In this document: piece by piece, positions 1-7,351 of the stretch
How positions within the stretch are numbered: the stretch's first letter is position 1
Layout of the letters: every line of letters begins with the position of its first letter
Translations under genes and position numbers: made by a program
Notes under the pieces: model-generated
What the model saw: the letters and a program-made list of their open reading frames with translations, nothing else
The model's database searches: none
Told to the model about the DNA's origin: nothing
Assembly (NCBI RefSeq): GCF_014217565.1
Contig: NZ_CP043661.1
Span: 1,240,001 to 1,304,000 of the forward strand
DNA from: Kribbella qitaiheensis
Lineage (GTDB): Bacteria > Actinomycetota > Actinomycetes > Propionibacteriales > Kribbellaceae
Length of the DNA: 64,000 bases
Reading direction: 5' to 3'

Positions 1-42
1 CTAGGGCGGGCGGTCCGGTCGCGCCGTGGTCACACTGGGGGT

Positions 43-933
43 ATGGATCGCAGCAAGGAGATCGCTGGCTTTCTCCGCACCCGTCGGGCCGCTGTCAGCC
101 CGGAACAGGCCGGGGTCGACTTGGACGGCCGCGTCCGGCGGGTGCCGGGGCTGCGCCGGGACGAGGTGGCAAGGCTGGCTGGGATGAGCACCGAGTACTA
201 CACGCGACTGGAGCAGGGACGGTCGGGGAACCCGTCGCCTGAGATCGTCGAGGCGCTGTCGCGGGCCCTGCGACTGGACGCCTCGGAGCGCGAGCACCTC
301 GGCGACCTGCTGCTGGCCCGCCGCGGCGCGGTGGGCCGCGGCCCGCAGCGGCCCCAGCGGGTACGGCCGGGGTTGTTCTTGATGCTGGAGACGCTCGGCC
401 ACGTGCCGGCGTTCATCCTGGGCCGGCGCACCGACGTGCTGGCTTCCAACCACCTGGCCCGCGCGGTGCTCACCGACTTCGAGGCGCTGCCCGCCCTGCG
501 CCGGAATCTGGCCCGCTACTACCTGCTGGACCCGCAGGCACGCGAGCGGGTCGGGGACTGGGAGCGGATCGCCGCCGAGACCGTGGCGATCCTGCGCCTG
601 GAGGCCGGCCGCTACCCCAACGACCGGCAGCTGGCCGACCTGGTCGGCGAACTCACGCTGCTTTCGCCGGAGTTTTCCGGCTGGTGGAACGACCACAAGG
701 TGCTGCGCCGCACCCACGGGGAAAAGCACTACGCACACCCGCTGGTCGGAGAGATGGACTTCGCCTACGAGTCCTTCCAGATCCCCGGCGACACCGAGCA
801 GACCCTGTGCGTCTACAACGTCGAGCCGCAGTCGCCGACCGCTGAAGCAGTACGGCTGCTGCGCAGCTGGGCCTCCCCACCGGCAGTACCCGACCCGGCC
901 GCGGAGCCCACCGGCCGGGGCGACGCCGTGTAG
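43..933 (+). CDS. XRE-family regulator with MmyB-like ligand-binding domain
   Basis: A 296-residue cytoplasmic transcription factor. Residues about 10-75 form a helix-turn-helix in which LRRDEVARLAGMSTEYYTRLEQ is followed by a proline/serine turn, the hallmark of the actinobacterial XRE/MmyB group. Residues about 105-275 form the MmyB-like sensor domain, with the family signatures around ARYYLLDP and the late HPLVGEMDF stretch. Members of this family usually repress a neighbouring oxidoreductase or transporter gene. No such target survives here, because the 3' side runs directly into a truncated Tn3-type transposase. The ATG at 43 is the first start in frame and precedes the HTH by a normal distance. 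The family is confident; ligand and target are unknown. Confidence 0.85.
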   Translation: MDRSKEIAGFLRTRRAAVSPEQAGVDLDGRVRRVPGLRRDEVARLAGMSTEYYTRLEQGRSGNPSPEIVEALSRALRLDASEREHLGDLLLARRGAVGRGPQRPQRVRPGLFLMLETLGHVPAFILGRRTDVLASNHLARAVLTDFEALPALRRNLARYYLLDPQARERVGDWERIAAETVAILRLEAGRYPNDRQLADLVGELTLLSPEFSGWWNDHKVLRRTHGEKHYAHPLVGEMDFAYESFQIPGDTEQTLCVYNVEPQSPTAEAVRLLRSWASPPAVPDPAAEPTGRGDAV

Positions 934-937
934 AGCC

Positions 938-1300
938 GCCTCATCCCGGGCGGCAAAGGTGGCGTTCACCAGCTTGCGCAGGGCCGCGCGCATGTTGGCC
1001 CGGTTGACGAACAGGTGCCGCACCCTGCGCGGCGTCGCCTCCGACTCGCCGTGCTTGCCGGTCACCGCGACCCGTTTGATCCCATATTCGTGCCCAGGCC
1101 GAACAGGACCAGCAGCAGCCGGCGCCACAGCACGTCCTTCGACAGCGTCTCCCTGGTGGCCACCGAGGTGAACTCCTCGATGAAGCCGGTGTCGAACTCG
1201 GCGTACTTCAGGATGTCCAGCCGGTCGATGGTGCCCCAGCGCCGCTCGATCTCGCCTTTGATCGCCACCAGCGACTCCGGCTCTGTAGCTATACGAGAAC
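938..1300 (-). pseudogene. Tn3-family transposase remnant, frameshifted and truncated
   Basis: On the minus strand the reading from about 1300 down to 1084 gives a Tn3-type DDE transposase segment (IERRWGTIDRLDILK, then DTGFIEEFTSVATRE, then LLLVLFGLGTNMG). After a one-base loss at the CCC run 1081-1083 the similarity resumes in another frame (IKRVAVTGKHGE, NRANMRAALRKLVNATFAARDE) and stops at about 938, beside the regulator gene. Full Tn3 transposases are near 1,000 residues, so only about 120 survive and neither the N-terminus nor the catalytic C-terminus is present. It is therefore a relic of a transposon insertion. The frameshift is a deletion and not at GGCC, unlike the single-insertion frameshifts elsewhere in the window. 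Confidence 0.75.
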
Positions 1301-1343
1301 AGGGCCTGGTTGGTGATGGTGGGGTGCTCCACCGCTCGCGGTC

Positions 1344-1442
1344 GGCCAGAACTTGGGGGCTTGAACACCAAACCGGGACTGCGGACATGAAATGACCTGT
1401 TCACCGTCCAGGTTTGGTGTTCAAGGTCCCCATTTCTGGCCG
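1344..1442. repeat. Imperfect inverted repeat with a 15-bp perfect core
   Basis: CTTGAACACCAAACC at 1360-1374 is matched by its exact reverse complement at 1411-1425. Similarity extends outward on both sides to GGCCAGAA at 1344-1351 and its complement near 1435-1442, giving arms of about 35 bp around a 27-nt centre. It lies just upstream of the Tn3 transposase relic. It could be a leftover of a mobile element or the folded leader of a lost gene; it is too long-looped for a simple terminator. Confidence 0.6.
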
Positions 1443-2051
1443 GCTCCGGGCACCCGAGATTGCTCCGCCGCCAGGATCGAGACCGGACATCACGACCTAC
1501 GGCAGCAGTACTAGCCCAAGGCCGGTTAGTTGAGGCGGGCCTCTCGCTGGCAGGCGGTGATTGGGCGGGAGCGGGTCTGGTGGCGTGGGTGTACACCGCC
1601 GCGGCCCTCGCGATGCACGCTCGACCTACCGGATCGACCTGCCGGCCGCGTCCTATCGGATCGCCTCGCGGGTTTTCCGGCCGGATTTCGGCGAGTCGAG
1701 CCGGTAAGTCGAACGTTCACCGCGAGTCGAGCCGGTAAGTGAGCAAAAGGATTCCGCGAGCCGAGCCGATAGGTGCGGTCGCGGCATCGGTGCAGCGGAC
1801 CCGACCGCGCCCGGGTCGACGCCCAAGACCTGGCGCTACCTCGTCCACCAACTGCCAGAACGCGGCTCTATGGAGCTGAACCCTCCCAGATCGGGCGAGC
1901 AAAGTTCCCCGAAGCAACCTCCTCCCCCTTTCCCCCTCCACACCTCGACAGGCGACCGCTTTGGGGAGCTCTACCAGCTAGACCGGGCGGGTTCAGCTCC
2001 CCAACCGCTACTTGTCAGCGAGAGCCTCGCCTTAGCTGGCTGGCCTTTCCC
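1443..2051. other. Gene-poor stretch with three short direct repeats
   Basis: No reading frame here shows recognisable protein character. The only structure seen is GCGAGTCGAGCCGGTAAGT at 1691-1709, repeated exactly at 1722-1740, with a degenerate third copy at 1756-1774. The centre spacing is 31 to 34 bp. The segment lies between the transposon relic and the CGNR gene and is probably decayed DNA from the same insertion event. Confidence 0.5.
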
Positions 2052-2624
2052 CTAGCCCGCCTGCTGCCGGGCGCGATGCGCGGCCGCCTTTACTCTGCTC
2101 TGGCACTGCGGCGAGCAGAACCGCCGCCTGCTGTTCTTCGACTCGTCGACGAACACACGATCGCAGTACGGCGCCGCGCACACCCCAAGTCGTCCAGCCA
2201 GATCGCTGCCGAGCGCAATCGCCAACCCCGCCGCCCAGCCCGCAGCCCACCCCCTCGCCAAGGTGTCATCAGGCCCGTGGAAATGCAGATTCCACAACTC
2301 ACCGGCCTTGTCGAGCTGCGGCCTCGCATCCGTATCGATCAGCAACGCGTTGACGCCCTTGGCGGCCCGATCCAGGTCACCGGCATGCGCTGCCTCGAAA
2401 ACCTCCCGCATCCGGACCGCGACCGCGACGAGCACCTCAGCATCCGCCGCGCTCACCTCCGGACGACTTCGCCCGTCCGCAGAGAGCGCTTCCGCAACAG
2501 CCGCAGCCTTTCCCGCACCCGTCGGAGCTTCGAACGGCTGACCCAGCGCATGACCGCCCGTCAACCGGTTCACAGCGTCGACCGAAGTCGTCAGCACACT
2601 CAACACGTGACTATCGAACTTCAC
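2052..2624 (-). CDS. CGNR zinc-finger (ABATE-type) putative regulator
   Basis: A 190-residue protein. The C-terminus (about 150-180) carries a treble-clef-like zinc ribbon, CAAPYC ... FVDESKNSRRRFCSPQCQSR, which matches the CGNR family with CQSR in place of the usual CGNR tetrad. The N-terminal part resembles the stress-responsive ABATE region (VLTTSVDAVNRLTGG, LDKAGELWNLHFHG). The GTG at 2624 is preferred because the family begins MKFDSH-like and a GAGGGAG ribosome site lies about 10 nt upstream; longer starts run into the promoter region. It is divergent from the MFS gene at 2708, with an 83-bp shared control region, so it probably regulates that exporter and itself. Confidence 0.8.
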   Translation of the reverse strand: MKFDSHVLSVLTTSVDAVNRLTGGHALGQPFEAPTGAGKAAAVAEALSADGRSRPEVSAADAEVLVAVAVRMREVFEAAHAGDLDRAAKGVNALLIDTDARPQLDKAGELWNLHFHGPDDTLARGWAAGWAAGLAIALGSDLAGRLGVCAAPYCDRVFVDESKNSRRRFCSPQCQSRVKAAAHRARQQAG

Positions 2625-2707
2625 TTGACCAGTCACTCCCTCGAAACCTAAGCTCGCTCTTGCGTGACCAACTATATCCATTTCACCAGTCACGCCAAGG
2701 GAGCGAC
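2625..2707. promoter_or_regulatory. Divergent control region with repeated ACCAGTCAC motifs
   Basis: The motif ACCAGTCAC occurs at 2628-2636 and again at about 2686-2694. A related GCGTGACCAAC occurs near 2661-2671, and the inverted GTGACT lies just inside the regulator gene. The repeated half-sites between a regulator and a divergent exporter look like operators for the CGNR protein. This is an inference from layout only. Confidence 0.4.
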
Positions 2708-3908
2708 ATGTCCATTGCCATACCCGCCACCTGGCGAACCTTGCCAACCACCGTCCGGATCCTGGTGATCGCGCGGGCCGTGAACCGGCTCGGCGCCTTC
2801 ACCCTCACCTTCCTCGCCGTGGTGCTGACGGTCGAGCTGGGCGCCACGGTCGCTCAGGGCCGGACTGGTGATGGCGTCGTTCGGGGTGGCGACCATCCCG
2901 TCCCGGATCTTCGGCGGCCAACTGGCCGACCACTTCGGGCGGAAACGAACGATCATCCTCGGCCTGACCGGCTGCGCGATCGGCCAGACCTGGATCGCAC
3001 TCGCGAGCACGCTCTGGTCGGCAGTTCTGGGCGCGATCCTGCTCGGATTGATGTTCGAGATCTACGAGCCGCCGAGCCAGGCGGTCATCGCCGACGTGAC
3101 CAGCCCGGAGGACCGGCCCACGGCGTACGGGTTCCTCGGCGCCGCCATGTCAGCGGCGGCCGTCGGAGCCGGCGTACTCGCCGCCGCTGTCAGCCACTGG
3201 GATCTCCGCTGGCTCTTCGCCATCGACGCCGCCAGTTGCTTGGCCTGCGCTCTGCTACTCGCCTTCGCCCTGCCCACGGATCATCATTCCTACCGCGACT
3301 CCGCGCCGACGAACCGCGCGGAAGGCTGGCGCGATCCCCGCCTCCTCCTTTTGCTTGCCGTAGGCACCATTTCCGCAACGCTCTTCATGACACTGATGCT
3401 CGGCCTCCCCCTCACCCTGCTCGACCGCCACCAACCGAGCTCGGCGATCGGCCTCCTCCTGGCGATCTCAGCCCTCATCCTGATCGCGGCCCAACCGCTC
3501 CAACGCACTCGACGGGTCAGAGAATTCGGCAGCTTCGAGGCCATGAGAGTCGGCTACCTCCTTCTGGCGGCAGGTCTCCTCATCAACGCCTTCGCCACCA
3601 ACCTGCCCGTCTTCATCGCCGCCGCCGTGCTCTGGAGTCTTGGCGACCTACTTCTGCTGAGCCGGGCATTCACCATCGTCACTGACCTCGCTCCCGACCA
3701 CGCCCGCGGCCGCTACCTCGCCATCTACGGCCTCAGTTGGGGCATCGCCACCACGATCGCCCCACTCATCGCCACCCAACTCCTCGCACATGCCGGCCCG
3801 ACTCCCCTCTGGCTCATCTGCAGCGCCGCCGCCCTCTTCCTGGCCGCGATCCAGCCCACGCTCCGCCGCCGGATCACCCGAGCACCTGGCAAGGCTTTGA
3901 TATCGTGA
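2708..3908 (+). CDS. MFS drug/sugar exporter, one-base frameshift
   Basis: A major facilitator superfamily permease with about 12 hydrophobic segments across the reconstructed 399 residues. Reading from ATG 2708 (GGGAG site upstream) gives helix 1 and VELGATVAQ, then goes out of frame. From 2859 the next frame continues as AGLVMASFG, the A-like motif region FGGQLADHFGRKR, and the rest to the TGA at 3908. Removing one G from the GGG at 2857-2859 (CAGGGCCGG) restores a single frame with no other lesion. Its partner is the divergent CGNR regulator. It is either a very recent pseudogene or a sequencing error; the latter is favoured because five other genes share the same kind of insertion. The substrate is unknown. 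Confidence 0.8.
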
Positions 3909-3912
3909 TATC
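3897..3912. promoter_or_regulatory. Palindromic operator GATATC-GT-GATATC
   Basis: Two GATATC half-sites separated by GT lie immediately upstream of the RHH gene start at 3922 and overlap the end of the MFS gene. A short, two-fold symmetric site beside an RHH gene is the standard arrangement for autorepression by Arc/MetJ-type antitoxins. This is inferred from sequence symmetry only. Confidence 0.45.
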
Positions 3913-3921
3913 TTGTTATCC

Positions 3922-4149
3922 ATGGTCAAGGGAGCGACGAAGAACATCCTGTTGCGGTTGGAGCCGGAGTTGGCCGAGCGACTGCAAGTGATCGCCGAGG
4001 TCGAGGGCCGATCCGTCTCGGACGTTGCCAGGGAGGCCATTGCCGCCCTGGTGGAGGGACGCCGGAACGACCGGCAGTTCAGCCGGCTACTGGAAGACAA
4101 CCTGTCCCGGCACGAGCAGTCCTTGCGCCGCCTCCGCGCGGACGACTGA
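3922..4149 (+). CDS. Ribbon-helix-helix (Arc/MetJ-type) antitoxin-like protein
   Basis: A 75-residue protein. The N-terminal strand KNILLRLEPELAERLQVIAE followed by GRSVSDVAREAIAALV has the RHH fold pattern: an alternating strand and two amphipathic helices. The C-terminal tail is charged (RLLEDNLSRHEQ). The ATG at 3922 is chosen because the upstream in-frame TTG lies inside the palindrome. Its TGA overlaps the ATG of the next gene by one base, indicating translational coupling. The arrangement of RHH first and a Doc-like domain second matches a toxin-antitoxin operon, with this protein as DNA-binding antitoxin. The assignment as antitoxin is inference; the RHH fold is well supported. Confidence 0.75.
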   Translation: MVKGATKNILLRLEPELAERLQVIAEVEGRSVSDVAREAIAALVEGRRNDRQFSRLLEDNLSRHEQSLRRLRADD

Positions 4150-5186
4150 TGGACCACCTCGACCGGTACGACGTACTCGCGGTCGCGGCCCGGGTCTGGC
4201 GGGTCGACGCGCTCACCGCGATTCGCCGTACGGATCTCGAAGTGGTCCAGCGAGGTCTGGCGGCGGCGCAGCCGGCGTACGGACTCTCGGATGCGCTGGC
4301 CGCGATGCTCGAGGTATATGTCCGCGAGCGGCCGTTCGAGGGCGGCAATCGCGTCGTCTCGCTGGCGGTGCTCCTGCAGTTCGCCGGGCTGAACGGCTGC
4401 GATCTCGAGCTCGAACCCGTCGAGCTACTCGACGACCAGCTCGACCGTATCGCCGAAGGCCGGGCTGCCGGGCAGGAGGTCGTCGAACTGCTCCGCAAGA
4501 GGCTCCGGCCTCGACAACTTGTCGTCTCGACCTTCGGCGATGGCGACCAGCTCTACTCAGAGGAGGGCAGCATGTTCGAGAAATTCAGTGAGCGGGCGCG
4601 CCGGGTGATGGTCCTGGCCCAGGAGGAGGCGAGAGGGCTCGAGCACAACTACATCGGCACCGAACACGTCCTGATCGCGATCCTCGAAGAGGGCGGTGGG
4701 GTGGCGGCCAAGGCGCTTGCCAACCTCAACATCTCCGCCACAGCCGGCCGGGCGACCGTCCTGGAGATCGTCGGCTGCGGTGAGAAATCGCAGGCCGGCC
4801 ACATCCCGTTCACGCCACGCTGCAAGCGGGTGCTCGAATACAGCCTGCGCGAGGCCTTGCAGCTCGGGGACAACTACATCGGCACCGAGCATGTCCTGCT
4901 CGGCATCATTCAAGACGGCGATGGCGTCGCCGCGCAGGCACTGGTCAAGCTCGGCGCCGATCTTCCGAAGCTTCGCCAACTGGTGTGCAACCGACACCGC
5001 TCCGAGCTGGCCGTCTCCGAGTTCCTGGCCGGCGACGGTGAGCCTTTCGCCCCGAAGATGCCCGGACGTAAGCATCATCTGCTCAGCGAACTGGAGAGCC
5101 TGCTCGCCGAGAACGATCATCTGTACGAACAGGTCCGCCGCCTCCGCGAAAAGCTCCGTCGACACGACATCGACCCGGACGGCTAG
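4149..5186 (+). CDS. Doc/Fic-like domain fused to Clp N-terminal (ClpC-type) domain
   Basis: A 345-residue two-part protein. Residues about 1-140 resemble a Doc/Fic toxin: the RPFEGGNRV at 61-69 and the following LAVLLQFAGLNG align with the HPF-x-x-GN-x-R core, but the catalytic His is Arg61, so AMP/phospho-transfer is doubtful. From residue 142 (MFEKFSERARRVMVLAQEEA) the sequence is a textbook ClpC N-domain with two repeats, each carrying NYIGTEHVL (about 160-230 and 235-300). The tail is a coiled-coil-like helix ending LRRHDIDPDG. There is no AAA+ module, so it would bind Clp partners or substrates, not unfold them. It is translationally coupled to the RHH gene. A second start may exist at 4572. 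Function is unknown; a degradation-linked toxin-antitoxin module is a reasonable hypothesis. Confidence 0.7.
   Translation: MDHLDRYDVLAVAARVWRVDALTAIRRTDLEVVQRGLAAAQPAYGLSDALAAMLEVYVRERPFEGGNRVVSLAVLLQFAGLNGCDLELEPVELLDDQLDRIAEGRAAGQEVVELLRKRLRPRQLVVSTFGDGDQLYSEEGSMFEKFSERARRVMVLAQEEARGLEHNYIGTEHVLIAILEEGGGVAAKALANLNISATAGRATVLEIVGCGEKSQAGHIPFTPRCKRVLEYSLREALQLGDNYIGTEHVLLGIIQDGDGVAAQALVKLGADLPKLRQLVCNRHRSELAVSEFLAGDGEPFAPKMPGRKHHLLSELESLLAENDHLYEQVRRLREKLRRHDIDPDG
4557..4574 (+). promoter_or_regulatory. Strong internal ribosome site and ATG before the Clp-N domain
   Basis: CAGAGGAGGGCAGC directly precedes an in-frame ATG at 4572, at the exact point where canonical ClpC N-domains begin (MFEKF). 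This suggests that a separate 204-residue Clp-N protein is made as well as the fusion, or that two adjacent genes merged by loss of a stop codon. Confidence 0.5.
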
Positions 5187-5204
5187 CCCGCAGTACCGGG
5201 CCGA

Positions 5205-6086
5205 TCAGGTGGCGGCGAGGCGCTTCTTCTCGGCGTCGGCGTCGAAGTCCGGGGCCGGCCACTGGGGGTCGAGGCCCTTGAGCGTCTCCAGGAGCAGGGT
5301 GGTGACGGCCCAGTTGCGGTACCACTTGCGGTCGCTGGGAATCACATACCAGGGCGCTTCGGGGATGTTGCAGTTCTCCAGCGCCGCTTGGTAGGCCTCG
5401 GCGTACGCCGGCCAATGCTCGCGCTCGTCGACGTCGCCCGGGTTGTACTTCCAGTACTTCGTCGAGTCGTCCAGGCGGGCCTCGAGCCGCTCCCTCTGCT
5501 GGTCCGCCGAGATGTGCAGGAAGCACTTGACGATGGTGACACCGCTGGCCGTGAGCTCGGCCTCGAACTCGTTGATCTGCTCGTACCGGCGGTTCCAGAC
5601 CGGCGGGGCGACCAGGTTGCGCACCCGGGCGATCAGCACATCCTCGTAGTGCGACCGGTCGAAGATCCCGATCACGCCCGGGGCGGGCAGGGCCTGCCGG
5701 ATCCGCCAGAGGAATCCGCGCCGCTTCTCGGCCGGCGTAGGCGCCTTGAACGAGGTGATCCGCAAACCCTGCGGATCCATCAGCCCCGCGCCATGCCGGA
5801 TGACGCCGCCCTTGCCGGACGTGTCCATCCCCTGCAGGACCAGCAGAATCCGGCGCTCGCCGCCCTTACGCCCCTCGGCGTACAGGCGCTCCTGCCAGTC
5901 GGAGACCTCCGCGCCCAGCTCCTCGAGCGCGACCTTGCCGTCATCCTTGCTACCGGAGAACCCGGTGGTGGCGCGGGTGTCGTAGGCGCTCAGGTCGACC
6001 GCACCCGGCGGGACCCGCAGCTCGTCCAGCAACTTCCCGGTCGGTACCTCGACCTGGTCCGCCTTGCCACTCTTCTTCTTCGCCAT
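5205..6086 (-). CDS. Polyphosphate kinase 2 family protein
   Basis: A 293-residue soluble PPK2-type phosphotransferase, which uses polyphosphate to phosphorylate nucleoside mono- or diphosphates (or the reverse). The Walker A GMDTSGKGG is at residues 86-94, the Walker B region IFDRSHYEDVL at 141-151, and the lid arginines occur in RVRNLV and QQRERLEARLDD. The later WKYNPGDVDER and WYVIPSDRKWYRNW motifs are family signatures. The length is usual for a single-domain PPK2. It converges on the Clp-N fusion gene with an 18-nt gap. Whether it acts on AMP, ADP or GDP cannot be decided by eye. Confidence 0.9.
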   Translation of the reverse strand: MAKKKSGKADQVEVPTGKLLDELRVPPGAVDLSAYDTRATTGFSGSKDDGKVALEELGAEVSDWQERLYAEGRKGGERRILLVLQGMDTSGKGGVIRHGAGLMDPQGLRITSFKAPTPAEKRRGFLWRIRQALPAPGVIGIFDRSHYEDVLIARVRNLVAPPVWNRRYEQINEFEAELTASGVTIVKCFLHISADQQRERLEARLDDSTKYWKYNPGDVDEREHWPAYAEAYQAALENCNIPEAPWYVIPSDRKWYRNWAVTTLLLETLKGLDPQWPAPDFDADAEKKRLAAT

Positions 6087-6154
6087 TCACACATCCTGCC
6101 CCATCCCCACCGAAGAACCGATGAGGACAGGGCAGGACTTCAGCACGTACTACG

Positions 6155-6886
6155 TCAGCGGGTGGTGACAGCGCTGCCGAGATCCCAGCTGATGGAGGTC
6201 GAGTACAGCGAGAACCGGTAGTCCCGGGTCTTGCTGTACCGGTAAGCCATCGTGACCTCACCCTTGGAGTTGGTGTAAACCGACTTCAGCGTCTGCCACG
6301 TGGTGCTCCCCTGCTCACGGAACTGGAACACACCGCCCGCCGAACGCTTGAAGTAGCTGTTGGTGGTGACCGAGTAGAGCAGCGAGGTGCCCTTCAGGGT
6401 GACGACGTCCGCCGTGCGTGACGACGAGATCCACGCGCCGGCCGCCAGCTTGACGGTGATCGGCACGTTGTTCTGCGTGTTCTGTGAGCCGTCGGCGTTG
6501 AAGCTGCCGCGGCCCTGCCACGTCTGGTTGCCCAGCGGGTCCTCGTCGAGGAACGCGTAAGTACCGTTGCCGTCCGGATCACTCGAGTCGAACAGGATGC
6601 TCTGAACGTCACCCCTGCTGGGGTGGTTCAGGTTCCACAGCGAACTGCTGCCCGCGATGGCGCAGGGGCCGCTGACCTTGGCCTTGAGGACGAGGACGTC
6701 CCTGCCGATGGCGATCCGGTTCGGCACTGACAGGGCGCACGAACCGGCAACCTGAGCATTTGCCTTGCCGCTCTGCATGGCCTTGATCCGCGGCGGGACC
6801 ACCGGGTCTGCGGCCGATGCGGTCAGCGGAAGCAGCGCGGCGATTCCAACCGCTGCCACCACTGTCGCTAGGGTACGACGAATCAT
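6155..6886 (-). CDS. Secreted hypothetical protein, beta-rich
   Basis: A 243-residue exported protein of unrecognised family. It starts with a Sec signal peptide (MIRRTLATVVAAVGIAALLPLTASAA, cleavage likely after ASA). The mature part is rich in Ser/Thr/Gly and alternating strands (VLVLKAKVSG, DYRFSLYSTSISWDLG). Actinobacterial secreted calcium-channel-like or beta-sandwich proteins often end in a similar YRYSKTRDYRF pattern, but no firm match can be named. ATG 6886 is chosen over the ATG at 6907 because AAGGAG lies seven bases before it. A truncated, broken copy of its C-terminal half lies upstream at 7081-7296, so the gene once had a tandem paralogue. Confidence 0.7.
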   Translation of the reverse strand: MIRRTLATVVAAVGIAALLPLTASAADPVVPPRIKAMQSGKANAQVAGSCALSVPNRIAIGRDVLVLKAKVSGPCAIAGSSSLWNLNHPSRGDVQSILFDSSDPDGNGTYAFLDEDPLGNQTWQGRGSFNADGSQNTQNNVPITVKLAAGAWISSSRTADVVTLKGTSLLYSVTTNSYFKRSAGGVFQFREQGSTTWQTLKSVYTNSKGEVTMAYRYSKTRDYRFSLYSTSISWDLGSAVTTR

Positions 6887-7080
6887 TCGGTAACTCCTTG
6901 GTGTCATGCATTTGATGGCGCTGGGACCCCCCTCAGCACCAGCTTCGCGCGGAGCCTACCGGCTAGGAGGTCTATACCGTTCATCCATTGCACCAACCTG
7001 CAAACACCACAACAATCTGCGACCCAGTCGCACCTCTACGTCACGAAACCTCAAGATTCCAAGGGTTTTTCACCCAGCAA

Positions 7081-7296
7081 TCATCGGGTTGTAACGGCGC
7101 TGCCCAGGTCCCGACTGATAGCGGTGGAGTAGAGGGAGAAGCGGTAGTCGCGGACCGGACTATAGGTGTAGGCCATCGTCACCTCGCCGGCAGAGTTGGT
7201 GGTGACAGCCTTGAGGTTTTCTAGGTCGTCGTCCCCTTCAAAGTCACAACAGCACCCTTACGCGCCGACGAGATCCACGCCCCACACACCCCGCGT
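7081..7296 (-). pseudogene. Decayed tandem copy of the secreted protein at 6155-6886
   Basis: Minus-strand reading gives AWISS-R, VVTLKGT, then TNSAGEVTMAY, DYRFSLYST and the terminal LGSAVTTR with a stop at 7081, matching the C-terminal half of the intact neighbour. Relative to that copy about 25 residues after VTLKGT are missing, the Trp of TTWQ has become TAG, and one base is lost just after it. No signal peptide or N-terminal half remains. This is a genuine relic with several lesions. Confidence 0.8.
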
Positions 7297-7351
7297 ATCG
7301 GTCGTCGTCCTATCGAAGATCGCGACTTCCTGCAGCCCTGACTCGGGTGAA

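Noticed and set aside
1081..1083. Tn3 relic frameshift as a seventh case of the GGCC pattern
   Set aside because: It is a deletion, not at GGCC, in an already truncated gene.
1691..1774. Possible mini CRISPR array
   Set aside because: Only three copies, the third degenerate, with spacers too short (about 12-15 nt) and no cas gene nearby.
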